This document shows, piece by piece, positions 1 to 13,280 of a stretch of DNA of 64,000 nucleotides. A program made the position numbers and the translations under genes. The stretch's first letter is position 1, and each line of letters opens with the position of its first letter. This DNA comes from Aristolochia californica (lineage: Eukaryota; Streptophyta; Magnoliopsida; Piperales; Aristolochiaceae), in assembly GCA_029961685.1 (NCBI GenBank), contig JARWKL010000006.1, positions 17,361,276 to 17,425,275 on the forward strand, read 5' to 3'. Below the pieces are notes generated by a model. The model had not been told where the DNA came from, did not search any database, and was given only the letters and a program-made list of their open reading frames with translations.

Positions 1-1901
1 AAAAGCCAAACAACCCACGTTTTGCCTATTTTACAAAAAGTGGACCTAACAATCATAGATCGTGGTAAATGTTTTGAACGATTAATGACGTGTAACTATT
101 ATAATTTTTGTTATAAATCACTTATGGTTATGGAGTCAACACACAATTAAAAATGCCACACCCCCCCTTTTCCGATGATTGCAAAACCTAATATATAAAA
201 AACTAAAAGAGTTTATAATCCTTAAAAATCATAGATACTTTTTTGAATTATCTCTCTCAGCATTTGTGCATTTCCATTTTTGATGTTCAATTTTTTTTTC
301 AAATCCATACTTGAGTATTAACTCTCCCATTTTTCACGTAAACAAAAAGATAAGGAAAAAAGATCACAAAAAAATGAAAATTTCAGAGTTTATGTATGCA
401 AAAAATTAAAAAATAAGTGAAGAAAATTATTTCACACGCTAAATATCAATACCAAAGTTTTGTTATCCATGTTTGGGAAATTCCACTAGTACAACCCCTA
501 ATAGCTTGGTGGAATTTTATAAGAAAGAGATTTCTACTTGATCCTAACATGTTTTAATTGTGGATATGCATGCCTGAAACAAGTTGAAGATGCAAATGAC
601 CCAATGGTCCAAAAATTTCTTGTACAAAAAATTAAATTCTCAAGTAAACGTGCGGTGAGATATTTACTTGAGCCAAACAACCCACTTTTTACTTATTTAA
701 ATAAAAATTGACCTAACAACCATAGATCATCGTAAATGTTTTGATCTATTAATGATGTGTAATGGCTATAATTTTTGTTTCAAATGACTTATGGTTTGGG
801 AGTCAACACTCTCTTAAAAATGCCTCGCCCCTCCTTTTTCGAAGATTGCAAAACCTAATATATAAAAAACTAAAAGAGTTTAAAATCCTTAAAAATCACT
901 CATACTTTTTGGAATTATCTCTTTCAGTATTTGTACAATTCCGTTTTCGATGATCAATTTGTTTTCAAATCAAAACATGCGTTTTCACTCTCCAATTTTT
1001 CTTGTAAAAAACAATTACGTAAAAAGATCACTAGAAAATAAATATTTTAGAGTTTGTGAATGCAAAAAATTGAAAACTATAATAAATATAAGTGTAGAAA
1101 ATTACTTCACGCTCTAAAAATGAACACCAATGTTTTGCTATCCATGTTTGGGAAATTCCACTAGTACAACCCCTAATAGCTTGGGGGAATTTTATAAGAA
1201 TGAGATTTCTGATTGCTCCTAACATGTCTTAAAAGTCGATATGCATGCCTGAAACATGTTGAAGATGCATATGACCTAATGATCCAAAAATTTCAAGGAG
1301 TAGAAAAAATTAAATTCTCAAGTAAACGTGCGGTGGGATACTTACTAGAGCCAAACAACCCACTTTTTGCTTATTTAACAAAAAGCGGACCTAACAATCA
1401 TAGATCATCGTACTTTTTTTTATCGATTAATGATGTGTAACGGCTATAGTTATTATTTAGAAATGACCTATGGTTTGGGAGTCAACACTTAGTTAAAAAT
1501 GCATCGTGCCCCCTTTTCAAATGATTGCAAAACCTAATATACTTAAAACTAAAAGAGTTTATAGTCCTTAAAAATCACAGATACTTTTTGGAATTATCTC
1601 TCTAAGCATTTGTGAATTTCCATTTTTTATGTTCTATTTTTTTTCAAATCCAAATTTGAGTTTTCACTCTCCCATTTTTCTTGTAAAAAAAAAAGATAAG
1701 GCAAATAGATCAAAACAAAATGAAAATTTTAGAGATTATGTATGCAAAAAACTGAAAACTATTAAAAATGTAAGTGAATAAAATTATTTCACGCACTAAA
1801 AATGACCACCAAATTTTTGTTATCAATGTTTTGAAAATTCCACTAGTACACCCCTAATAGCTTGGTGGAATTTTATAAGAAAGAGATTTCGAATTGATCC
1901 T

Positions 1902-1941
1902 AACATGTTTTAAATGTGGATATGCATGCCTGAAACATGTT
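1902..1941. repeat. Inverted repeat carried by most monomers (example)
   Basis: AACATGTTT (1902-1910) and AAACATGTT (1933-1941) are exact reverse complements of 9 bp separated by 22 bp that contain the self-complementary hexamer GCATGC. The same arrangement directly follows the phase anchor in most monomers. Some copies have a mutated arm, such as AAAAATGTT. It could extrude as a hairpin or cruciform; that function is inference. Confidence 0.75.
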
Positions 1942-2463
1942 GAAGATGCAAATGACCTAATGATCCAAAAATTTCGAGTCGAAAAAATTAAATTGATAAG
2001 TTAACGTGCGGTGGGATATTTACCAGAGACAAACAACCCACTTTTTTCCTATTTTACAAAACGCAGACCTAACAATCATTGATCGTCGTAAATGTTTTGA
2101 TTGATTAATGATGTGTAACGGCTATAATTTTGGTTAGAAATGACTTAGGGTTTGGGTGTCAATACTCAGTTAAAAATGCCTCGCCCCCCATTTTCCGATC
2201 ATTGCAAAACCTAATATATAAAAAAATAATAGAGTTTTAAATCCTTAAAAATAATGGATACTTTTTGTAATTATCTCTCTCAGCATTTGTGCATTTCAAT
2301 TTTGAATGCTCAGTTTTTTTTTACATCCAAACTTGAGATTTCACTCTCCCATGTTTTTCTAAAAAAAAAAAGATTAGGAAAATAGATCACAACAAAATGA
2401 AAGTTTCAAAGTTTATGTATGCAAAAACTTGAAAACTAAGTGAAGAAAATTATTTCACGGACT

Positions 2464-2471
2464 AAAAAAAA
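2464..2471. other. Deletion junction in satellite (about 185 bp lost)
   Basis: GGACTAAAA, normally followed by ATGAACACC, runs straight into AAATTAAATTCTCAAG of the next monomer. An A run is shared by both sides. Confidence 0.8.
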
Positions 2472-2679
2472 TTAAATTCTCAAGTTAATGTGCGGTGGGA
2501 TATTTACCTGTGCCTAACATCCCACTTTTTGCCTATTTTACAAAAAAGCAGACCTAACATTCATAGATCATCATAAATGCTTTGATCTATTTGTGATTTT
2601 TAACGGCTATAATTTTTGTTAGAAATGACTTATGGTTTGTGAGTCAATACTCAGTTAAAAATGCCACCCCAAACCCTCC

Positions 2680-2680
<1 letters not shown>

Positions 2681-2711
<31 letters not shown>
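2681..2711. repeat. C tract, 31 bases
   Basis: Homopolymer at the monomer's C-rich phase, after TTAAAAATGCC and a short CCCAAACCCTCCT. Confidence 0.95.
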
Positions 2712-2712
<1 letters not shown>

Positions 2713-3039
2713 CCCCATTATCCGATGATAATACCTAATATATAAAATACTAAAAGATTTTAGAATCCTTAAAAATCACTGACACTTTTTGGAATTATCT
2801 CTCTCAATATTTGTACAATTACATTTTGGATGTTCAATTTTTTTTCAAACCCAAACTTGACTTTTCACTCCCCTTTTTTTCTCATCAACAAAAAGATAAG
2901 GCGAAAAGATCAAAAGAAAATGAAAATTTTAGAGTTTATTTATACAAAAAATTGAAAACAATAATAAATGTAAGTCAAAAAAATTATTTCATGCTCTAAA
3001 AACTAACACCAAAGTTTTGTTGTCCATTTTTGGGAAATT

Positions 3040-5160
3040 CAACTAGTACAACCTCTAATAGCTTAGGGGAATTCTATAACAAAGAGATTTCTAATTGATC
3101 CTAACATATTTTAAATGTGGATATCCAGGCCTGAAGAATGTTGAAGATGCAAATGACCTAATGATCCAAAAATTTCAACGAGTAGAAAAAATTAAATTCC
3201 CAAGTAAACGTGTGGTGGGATATTTACTAGAGCCTAACAACTACTTTTTGCCTAATTTAAAAAAAGGGGACCTAACATTCTTAGATCATCATACATGTTT
3301 TGATTGATTAATGATGTGTAATGGCTATAATTTTTATTACAAATGACTTATGGTTCGGGAGTCAACACTTAGTTAAAAATGCCTCGCCCCCCCTTTTCCG
3401 ATTATTGAAAAACCTAAGATACAAGAAACAAAAAGAGTTTACAATCCTTAAAAATCACAGATGCTTTTCGGAATTATCTCTCTCAGCATTTGTGCATTTC
3501 CATTTTTGATGTTCAATTTTTTTCAAATCCAATCTTCAGTTTTCACTCTCTAGTTTTTCTCGTAAAAGAAAAAGATATGACACATAGATCACAACAAAAG
3601 GGAAATTTTAGATTTTATGTATGCAAAAAATTGAAAACTATATCAAATGTAACTGAAGAAAATTAATTCACGCACTAAAAATGAACACCAAAGTTTTGTT
3701 ATCAATGTTCGGGAAATTCCACTAGTATAACCCTTAATAGCTTGGTGGAATTTTATAAGAAAGAGATTTCTAATTGATCCTAACATGTTTTAAACATGTA
3801 TATGCCCGCCTAAAACAAGTTGAAGATGCAAATGACCTAATGATCAAAAAATTTCAAGGAGAAGAAAAAATTAAATTGTCAACTTAACGTGTTATTTACC
3901 AGAGCGAAACAACCCACTTTTTGCCTATTTTACAAAAAGTGGACCTAACAATCATTGATCATCGTAAATGTTTTGATCGATTAATGATGTGTAACGGCTA
4001 TAATTTTTGTTAGAAATGACTAATGGTTTGGGAGTCAACACTCAGTTAAAAAAGCCTCGCCCCCCATTTTCCGATCTTTGCAAAAACAAATATATAAAAA
4101 ATTAAAAGAGTTTACAATACTAAAAAATAATAAATACTTTTTGGAATTATCTCTCTCAGCAATTTTTTTTCAAATCCAAACTTTATTTTTCACTCTCCCA
4201 TTCTCTCGTAAACAAAAAGTTAAGGCAAATAGATCACAACAAAATGAAAATTTTAGAGTTTATGTATGGAAAAAAATTAAAAATAATTGAAGAAAATTAT
4301 TTCATGCACTAAAAATCGACACCAAAGGTTTGTTATACAAGTTTGAGAAATTCCACTTGTACAAGCCCTAATAGTTTGGTGGAATTTTATAAGAAGGAAA
4401 TTTTTAATTGATCCTAACATGTTTTAAATGTGGATATGCATGCTTGAAACATGTTGAAGATGCAAACGACCTAATGTTCCAAAAATTTCAAGGAGTAGAA
4501 AAAATTAAATTCTCAAGTTAACGTGCGGTGGGATTTTTACCAGAGCCAAACAACCCACTTTTTGCCTATTTTAGATAATGCAGACCTAACAATCATAGAT
4601 CATCATAAATGTTTTGATCTATTAATAATTTATAACGACTATAATTGTTGTTAGAAATGACTTATGGTTTGGGAGTCAGCAATCAGTTAAAAATGCCTCC
4701 CCCCCCCCCCCCCCCCCCCCCTTTTCGATGATTGCAAAACCTAATATATAAAAAAATAAAAGAGTTTACAATCCTGAAAAATCACTGAGACTTTTTGGAA
4801 TTATCTCTCTCAGTATTTGTACAATTCCATTGTGGATGTTCAATTTTTTTTCAAATCCAAACTTGAGTTTTCACTCTCTCTTTTTTCTTGTCAACAAAAA
4901 GATAAATAGATCACAACAAAGTAAAAGTTTTAGAGTATAGGTATGCAAAAAATTGAAATTTATAATAAAATTAAGTGAAGAAAATTATTTCACTCTCTAA
5001 AAATGAACACCAAAGTTTTGTTATCCATGTTTTGGAAATTCCACTAGTACAACTCCTAATAGCTTGGTGGAATTTTATAAGAAAGAGATTTCTAATTGAT
5101 CCTAACATGTCTGAAATGTGGATATGCATGCCTGAAACATGTTGAAGAAGCAAATGACCT
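3040..5160 (+). repeat. Three-monomer segmental duplication, copy 1
   Basis: Close match to 6700-8815 at an offset of about 3.66 kb (anchors 3096/6755, 3775/7435, 4409/8076 and 5097/8750). Shared private variants include CAACTAGTACAACCTCTAAT, AAGGGGACCTAACATTC, the deletion that leaves TCTCAGCAATTTTTTTTC, and AGAAGGAAATTTTTAATTG. The two copies are far more alike than neighbouring monomers. Copy 1 ends about 80 bp before the foreign insert at 5241. Confidence 0.9.
4699..4721. repeat. C tract, 23 bases
   Basis: Same phase. The duplicate of this monomer at 8366-8374 has only 9 C. Confidence 0.95.
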
Positions 5161-5240
5161 AATGATCCAAAAATTTGAAGGAGTAGAAAAAATTAAATTC
5201 TCAAGTAAACCTATGGTTCAATATTTCCCAGAGTCAAACA

Positions 5241-5688
5241 TTGGGGCACGACTATAAACAACGAGCGAACAAAGGGATTCTCCTCAAGATAAGCCTGAGT
5301 GAACGTAGCGAGGTAGGCCGAAGGTATAGTGAGTCGGTGAACTCTACTTGTTTCAGTGAGTAGAAGTAGAGGGAGGAGCGAGTCAAGTCCGCCTAATCAC
5401 TTGAGATGCTGGGGGAGCCGGCTGCAGTGCCACGACACCAGCCAAGTATACAGGATCAAGTTCGTCATTAAAACGGCGATGGTGAGTCCTGTTGTCGGGT
5501 TGCAGGAGACCTCCAAGAAATTTCTTGATAAGACAAGTTCAATAAAAGTGAGAATAATGAAAGCCCAACATGTCATTTCAAACAGCAAAACCCCCGGACA
5601 ATTGTTCACCTTTCAGCAAAGGGCGGCCCATCCTAACAAAAATTGCCATCCTTGAAACATCCTCACGCCTTCAATCAAAAATCCTTAT
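5241..5688. other. Foreign GC-richer insert replacing part of a monomer
   Basis: Satellite sequence stops after 5240 and resumes near 5689 at AAATGCCTCGCCCCC. About 150 bp of the monomer, between the GAGCCAAACA and TTAAAAATGCC motifs, is missing, so this is a replacement and not a clean insertion. No target duplication or terminal repeat is visible. Composition is clearly richer in G and C than the satellite. An 8-bp inverted repeat, CTCTACTT at 5342-5349 and AAGTAGAG at 5364-5371, can form a hairpin. An open frame of 99 codons runs on the plus strand (5356-5655). One of 70 codons runs on the minus strand (5397-5609), with a hydrophobic stretch near its residues 10-35. I recognise neither, and both may be accidental. 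The texture suggests an organellar (mitochondrial) or other genomic fragment captured during break repair. That origin is an impression, not a match. Confidence 0.8.
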
Positions 5689-6699
5689 AAATGCCTCGCC
5701 CCCCCATATTCAGATGATTGCAAAACCTAATATACAAAAACCTAAAAGAGTTTACAATCCTTCAAAATCACAGATAGTTTTCGGAATTATCTCTCTCAGC
5801 ATATGTGCATTTCCATTTTTTATGTTCAATTTTTTTTCAAATAAAAACTTGAGTTTTCACTCTCCCATTTTTCTCATAAAAAAAAAGATAAGGCAAATAG
5901 ATCACAGCGACAGGAAAATTTTAGAGTTTATGTATGCTAAAAATATAAAACTATAACAAATGTAAGTGAAGAAAATTATTTCACGCACTAAAAATGTACA
6001 TAGAAGTTTTGTTATCTATGTTTGGGAAATTCTACTAGTACAACCCCTAATAGCTCGGTGGAATTTTATAAGAAAGAGATTTTTAATTGATCCTAACATG
6101 TTTTAAATGTGGTTATTAATGCCTGAAACAAATTGAAGATGCAAATGACCTAATGATCCAAAAAAATTCAAGTAGTAGAAAAAATTAAATTCTCAAGTTA
6201 ATGTGCAATGGGATATTTACCAGAGCCAAACAACCCAATTTTTGCCTATTTTACCAAAAGCAGACCTAGCAATCATAGATCATCGTAAATATTTTGATCG
6301 ATTAATGATGTGTAACGGCTCTAATTTTTGTTAGAAATTACTTATGGTTTGGTAGTCAACACTCAGTTAAAAATGCATCGCCCCGCCTCTTCCGATGATT
6401 GTCAAACCTAATATAAAAACTAAAAGAGTTTACAATTCTTAAAAATCACATATACTTTTTGGAATTATCTCTTTCAGCATTTGTGCATTTCCATTTTGGA
6501 TGTTCAATTTTTTTTCAAATCCAAGCTTGTGTTTTCACTCTCCCATTTTTCATGTTAACAAACAGATAAGGTAAAAAAATCACAAGAAAGTGAAAATTTT
6601 AGAGTTTATTTATGAAAAAAATTGAAAACTATGTGAAGAAAATTATTTCACACACTAAAAATGAACACCAATGTTTTGTTATCCATGTATGGGAAATTC

Positions 6700-8815
6700 A
6701 ACTAGTACAACCTCTAATAACTTAGTGGAATTTTATAACAAAGAGATTTCTAATTGATCCTAACATGTTTTAAATGTGGATATGCAGGCCTGAAGAATGT
6801 TGAAGATGCAAATGACCTAATGATCCAAAAATTTCAACGAGTAGAAAAAATTAAATTCCCAAGTAAACGTGTGGTGGGATATTTACTAAAGCCTAACGAC
6901 TACTTTTTGCCTAATTTAAAAAAAGGGGACCTAACATTCTTAGATCATCGTGCATGTTTTGATTGATTAATGATGTGTAATGGCTATAATTTATATTACA
7001 AATGACTCATGGTTCGGGAGTCAACACTTAGTCAAAAATGCCTCGCCCCCCATTTTCCGATTATTGAAAAACCTAAGATACAAGAAACAAAAAGAGTTTA
7101 CAATCCATAAAAATCACAGATACTTTTCGGAATTATCTCTCTCAGCATTTGTGCATTTCCATTTTTGATGTTCAATTTTTTTTCAAATCCAATCTTCAGT
7201 TTTCACTCTCTAGTTTTTCTCGTAAAAGAAAAAGATATGACACATAGATCACAACAAAAGGAAAATTTTAGAGTTTATGTATGCAAAAAATTGAAAACTA
7301 CATCAAATGTAACTGAAGAAAATTAATTCACGCACTAAAAATGAACACCAAAGTTTTGTTATCAATGTTCGGGAAACTCCACTAGTATAACCCTTAATAG
7401 CTTGGTGGAATTTTATAAGAAAGAGATTTCTAATTGATCCTAACATGTTTTAAATGTGGATATGCCCGCCTAAAACAAGTTGAAGATGCAAATGACCTAA
7501 TGATCAAAAAATTTCAAGGAGAAGAAAAAATTAAATTGTCAACTTAACGTGCAGTGGGATATTTACCAGAGCGAAACAACCCACTTTTTGCCTATTTTAC
7601 AAAAAGTGGACCTAACAATCATTGACCATCGTAAATGTTTTGATCGATTAATGATGTGTAACGGCTATAATTTTTGTTAGAAATGACTAATGGTTTGGGA
7701 GTCAACACTCAGTTAAAAAAGCCTCGCCCCCCATTTTCCGATCTTTGCAAAACCAAATATATAAAAAATTAAAAGAGTTTACAATACTAAAAAATAATAA
7801 ATACTTTTTGGAATTATCTCTCTCAGCAATTTTTTTTCAAATCCAAACTTTAGTTTTCACTCTCCCATTCTCTCGTAAACAAAAAGATAAGGCAAATAGA
7901 TCACAACAAAATGAAAGTTTTAGAGTTTATGTATGGAAAAAAATTAAAAATAATTGAAGAAAATTATTTCACGCACTAAAAATAGACACCAAAGGTTTGT
8001 TATACAAGTTTGAGAAATTCCACTTGTACAATCCCTAATAGTTTGGAGGAATTTTATAAGAAGGAAATTTTTAATTGATCCTAACATGTTTTAAATGTGG
8101 ATATGCATGCCTGAAACATGTTGAAGATGCAAACGACCTAATGATCCAAAAATTTCAAGGAGTAGAAAAAATTAAATTCTCAAGTTAACGTGCGGTGGGA
8201 TATTTACCATAGCCAAACAACCCACTTTTTGCCTATTTTAGATAATGCGGACCTAACAATCATAGATCATCATAAATGATTTGATCTATTAATAATTTAT
8301 AACGGCTATAATGTTTGTTAGAAATGACTTATGGTTTGGGAGTCAGCAATCAGTTAAAAATGCCTCCCCCCCCCTTTTCGATGATTGAAAAACCTAATAT
8401 ATAAAAAAATAAAAGAGTTTACAATCCTGAAAAATCACTGAGACTTTTTGGAATTATCTCTCTGAGTATTTGTACAATTCCATTTTGGATGTTCAATTTT
8501 TTTTCAAATCCAAACTTGAGTTTTCACTCTCTCTTTTTTCTAGTCAACAAAAAGATAAATAGATCACAAAAAAGTAAAAGTTTTAGAGTATAGGTATGCA
8601 AAAAATTGAAATTTATAATAAAATTAAGTGAAGAAAATTATTTCACTCTCTAAAAATGAACACCAAAGTTTTGTTATCCATGTTTGGGAAATTCCACTAG
8701 TACAACTCCTAATAGCTTGGTGGAATTTTATAAGAAAGAAATTTCTAATTGATCCTAACATGTCTGAAATGTGGATATGCATGCCTGAAACATGTTGAAG
8801 AAGAAAATGACCTAA
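6700..8815 (+). repeat. Three-monomer segmental duplication, copy 2
   Basis: Second copy of 3040-5160, sharing its private variants. The C tract at the same phase is 9 bases here (8366-8374) and 23 bases in copy 1 (4699-4721), so that homopolymer changed length after the duplication. Confidence 0.9.
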
Positions 8816-9141
8816 TGATTCAAAAATTTCAAGGAGCAAAAAAAATTAAATTCTCAAGTTAATGTGCGGTGGGATATTTACATAGCCAAACAATCCACTT
8901 TTTGCCTCTTTTATAAAAAGCGGACCTGACAATCATAGATCATTGTAAAGTTTTTGATCGATTAATGATGTGTATCAGCTATAATATTATTTAGAAATGA
9001 CTTGTGGTTTGGGAGTCAACACAGTTAAAAATGTCTGGCCCCCCCTTTTTCGATGATTGCAAAACCTAATATATAAAAAACTCAAAGAGTTTACAATCCT
9101 TAAAAATCATAGATACATTTTGGAATTATCTTTCTCAGCAT

Positions 9142-9327
9142 TTGTGCATTTCCATGTTGGATGTTCAATTTTTTTTCAAATCCAAACTTGAGTTTTCACT
9201 AACCTATTTTTCTCATAAACAAAAAGATAAGGCTAGATCACAAAAAAATGAAAATTTTAGAGTTTATGTATACAAAAAATTGAAAAAAATAATAAATGAA
9301 AGTGAAGAAAATTATTTCACGCACTAA
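9142..9327 (+). other. Recurrent plus-strand satellite frame (example, not a gene)
   Basis: A frame of about 62 codons beginning MCIS-LDVQFFFKSK or similar recurs in roughly 25 monomers at the same phase (for example 14089, 22390, 29130, 39484 and 58510). It has no recognisable domain and no codon bias distinct from the flanks. Indels break it in most monomers. It is listed so the reader does not take it for a gene family. The chance of real translation is low. Confidence 0.2.
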
Positions 9328-10300
9328 AAATGGATACCAAAGTTTTCTTATCCATGTTTGGGAAATTTCACTAGTACAACCCTTAATAGCTTGGTGGAAC
9401 TTTATAAGAAAGAGATTTCTAATTGATCCTAACATGTTTTAAATATTGTGGATATGCATGCCTGAAACATGTTGAAGATGCAAATGACCTAATGATCCAA
9501 AAATTTCAAGGAGTAGAAAAAATTAAATTCTCAAGTTAACGTGCGGTGGGATTATAACCTGAGCCATACTACTCTCTTTTTGCCTATTTTAAAAAAAAGT
9601 GGACCTAACAATCCTAGATCATCATAAATATTTTTATCGATTAATGATGTGTAACGGCTATAAGTTTTGTTAGAAATGACTTATGGTTTGGGAGTCAACA
9701 CTCAGTTAAAAATGCCTCACGCCACCTTTTTAGATGATTGCAAAACCTAATATATAAAAAAAAGAGTTTACAATTCATAAAAAGCATAGATAATTTTTGG
9801 ATTTATCTCTCTCAGCATTTGAGCATTTCCTTTTTGGATGTTCATTTTTTTTTCAAATCCAAACATGACTTTTTACTCTCCCTTTTTTCACGTAGACAAA
9901 AAGATAAGGCAAATAGATCACAACAAAATGAAAATTTTAGAGTTTATGTATGCAAAACATTGAAACCTATAATAAATGTAACTGAAGAAAATTATTTCAC
10001 CCACTAAAAATGAACACCAAAGTTTTGTTATCCATGTTTGGGAAATTCCACTAGTAAAACCCCTAATAGCTTGGTGAAATTTCATAAGAAAGAGATTTCT
10101 AATTGATCCTAACATGTTTTAAATTTGGATATGCATGCTTGAAAAATGATGAAGATGCAAATGACCTAATGATCCAAAAATTTCGAGTAGTAGAAAAAAT
10201 TTAATTCTCAAGTTAACATGTAGTGGGATATTTACATGAGCCAAATAACCCACTTTTTTCTTAGTTTAAGAAAATCAGACCTAACATTCATAGATCATCA
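9280..10300 (+). repeat. Segmental duplication family 2, copy 1
   Basis: Matches 24540-25550 at an offset of about 15.26 kb (anchors 9424/24690 and 10104/25359) and, in part, 30575-31120. Private shared variants include CTCTCTTTTTGCC after GAGCCATAC, ATATTTTTATCGATTAATG, GGCTATAAGTTT, ATGTAACTGAAGAAAATT and CCACTAGTAAAACCCC. Confidence 0.82.
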
Positions 10301-12448
10301 TAAATGTTTTGATCAATTTATGATGAGTAACAGTTATAATTTTTGTTAGAAATGACTTATGGTTTGGGAGTCAACACTCACACAAAATTGCACCCCCCCC
10401 CCCACTCTACCCTCTTTTCCTTTGATCGCAAAACCTAACATCTAAAAATAAAAGAGTTTATAATCCTTAGAAATCACAGATACTATTTGGAATTATCTCT
10501 CTCAGAAATTGTGCATTTCGATTTTGGTTGTTCAATGTTTTTTAGAATCCAAACTTGAGTTTTTACTCCCCATTTCTCTCGTAATAAAAAAGATAAGGCA
10601 AATAGATCACAACAAAATAAAAATTTTAGATTTTATGTATGCAAAAAAATTGAAAACTATAAGAAATGTAAGTGAAGAAAATTTTTTCACGCACTAAAAA
10701 TGAACACCAAAGTTTTGTTATCCATGTTGTGGAAATTCCACTAGTACAATCCCTAATAGCTTGGTGGAATTTTATATGAAAGAGATTTATAATTGATCCT
10801 AACATGTTTTAAATGTGGATATGCATGCCTGAAACATGTTGAAGATGCAAATAACCTAACAATCCAAAAAATTCAAAGGAGAAGAAAAAATTAAATTCTC
10901 AAGTTAACGTGCGGTGGGATATTTACGAGAGCCAAACAACCCACTTTTTACTTATTTTACAAAAAGCAGACCTAAAAATCATGGATCATCACAATTTTTA
11001 TGATTGATTAATGACATGTAACGGCTATAATTTTTGTTAGAAATGACTTATGGTTTGGGAGTCAACACTCAGTTAAAAAAGTCCTCGCCCCCCCTTTTCC
11101 GATGGTTGAAAAACCAAATATATAAAAAACCAAAAGAGTTTAAAATCCTTTAAAATCACACATACTTTTTGGAATTATCTCTCTCGGCATTTGTGCATTT
11201 CCATTTTGGATGTTCAAATTTTTTTCAAATCCAAACAAGAGTTTTCACTTTCCCATTTTTCTCTTCAACAAAATGATAAGGCAAATAGATTGCAACAAAA
11301 TGAAAATTTTTGAGTTAATGGATGCAAAAAATTGAAAACTATAATAAATGTAAACGAAGAAAATTATTTAATGCACTAAAAATGAACACCAAAGTTTTGT
11401 TATCCATCATTGGGAAATTCCACTAATACAACCCAAAATAGCATGGTGGAATTTTATAAAAAAGAGATTTCTTGTAGATCCTAACATGTTTTAAATGTGG
11501 ATATGTATGCCTGAAAAATGTTAAAGATGTAAATGACCTAATGATCCAAAAATTTCAAAGAGTAGAAAAAATTAAATTCTCCAGTTAACGTGCGGTGGGA
11601 TACATACCAGAGCCAAACAACCAACGTTTTGCCTATTTTACTAAAAGAGGACCTAACAATCATAGATCGTCGTAAATGTTTTGATCGATTAATGATGTGT
11701 AACAGCTAATATTTTTGTTAGAAATTACTTATGGTTTGGGAGTCAACACTCAGTTAAAAATGCCTCGCGCCCTCCCCCCCCTTTTTCGATGATTGCAAAA
11801 CCTAATATCTAAAAAACAAAAAGAGTTTACAAACCATAAAAATCACTGATACTTTTTGGAATTATTTGTCTCCGCATTTGAGCATTTCCATTTTTGATTA
11901 TAATTTTTTTTCAAATCCAAACTTGAGTTTTCACTCTCCCATGTTTCTCGTAAACAAAAAGATAAGGCAAAAAGATCACAACAAAATAAAAAATTTTGAG
12001 TTTATGAATGCAAAAAATTGGATAATACAATAAATTTAATTAAAGAAAATTATTTCACCCATTAAAAATGAACACCAAAGTTCTGTTATCCATGTTTGGA
12101 AAATTCACTTTCTAAAACCCCTAATAGCTTGGTGGAATTTATAAGAAATAGATTTCTAATTGATCCCAACATCTTTTAAATGTGGATATATGTATTCCTG
12201 AAACATGTTGAAGATGAAAATGACATAAAGATCCAAAAATTTTAAAGAGTAGAAAAAATTAAATTTTCAAGTAAACGTACAGTGGGATATTTACATGAGC
12301 CAAACAACCCACTTTTTGCCTATTTCACAAAAATCAGACCAAACAATCGTGGATCGTCGTAAATGTTTTGATCGATTAATTATGTGTAACGGCTATAATT
12401 TGTGTTAGAAATGACTTATGGTTTGGGAGTCAACACTCAGTTAAAAAT

Positions 12449-12708
12449 GCCTCGCCCCCCTTTTTCGATGATTGCAAAACCAAATATATATAAAAAAAAA
12501 GAGTTTACAATCCTTAAAAATCACAGATACTTTTTGGAATTAGCTCACTCAGAATTTGTGCATTTGCCTCCCCTCCGACCTCCCCCCCTCCTCCCCCTCT
12601 CCCTTTTTTGATGATTTAAAGACCTAATATATAAAAAATAAAAGAGTTTACAATCATTAAAAATCATAGAGACTGCTTGGAATTATCTCTCTCAGCAATT
12701 GTGCATTT
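12449..12708 (+). repeat. Local tandem duplication within one monomer (+143 bp)
   Basis: The part of the monomer from GCCTCG to TTGTGCATTT occurs twice, at 12449-12565 and 12566-12708. The second copy begins with a C/T-rich stretch (12566-12609) longer than the C tract of the first. The interval between anchors here is 823 bp instead of 680. Confidence 0.85.
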
Positions 12709-13280
12709 CTATTTTGTATGTTCAATTTTTTTTCAAATCCAAATTGAGTTTTTACTCTCCCATTTTTCTCGTAAACAAAAAGATAAGGTAAAAAGATCAC
12801 AAAAAAATGAAAATTTTAGAGTTTATGTATGTAAAAAATTCAAAACTATAACAAATGTAAGTGAAGAAAAGTATTTCATGCACTAAAAATGAACACCAAA
12901 GTTTTGTTATCCATTTTTTGGGAAATTCCACTAGTACAACCCCTAATAGCTTGGTGGAATTTTATAAGAAAGAAATTTCTAATTTATCCTAACATGTTTT
13001 AAATGTGGATATGCCAGCCTGAAACATGTTGAAGTTGCAAATGACGTAATGATCCAAAAATTTCAAGGAGTAGAAAAAATTAAATTCTCAGGTTAACGTA
13101 CAGGGGGATATTTACCAGAGCAAAATAACCCACTTTTTGCCTATTTTACAAAAAGTGTACATAACAATCATAGATCATCCTAAATGTTTTGTTTGATTAA
13201 TGATGTGTAACAGCTATAATTTTTGTTGGAAATGACTTGCAGTTTGGGAGTCAACACTCATTTAAAATTGCCACGCACAA

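Larger units (their letters stand above)
1..5240 (+). repeat. Satellite array, block 1 (about 680-bp monomers)
   Basis: Head-to-tail copies of one AT-rich satellite monomer. The phase anchor TGATCCTAACATG or a close variant starts at 539, 1214, 1895, 3096, 3775, 4409 and 5097. The 1895-3096 interval holds two monomers joined across a deletion near 2464-2471. The block ends abruptly inside a monomer after the GAGTCAAACA of the GAGCCAAACAACCC motif, where foreign DNA begins. All copies have the same orientation. The window opens in mid-monomer, so the array continues to the left. No gene is seen. The short frames found here are consensus frames that recur in other monomers and break through indels. 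Confidence 0.97.

Noticed and set aside
5356..5655. 99-codon open frame in the 5.2-kb insert as a gene
   Set aside because: It crosses the insert without any domain I recognise. The opposite strand is also open over much of it, and the insert has ragged ends, so a gene fragment or chance frame is more likely.
5241..5688. DNA transposon or SINE
   Set aside because: There are no terminal inverted repeats, no target duplication and no A or T tail, and part of the monomer is missing at the site.
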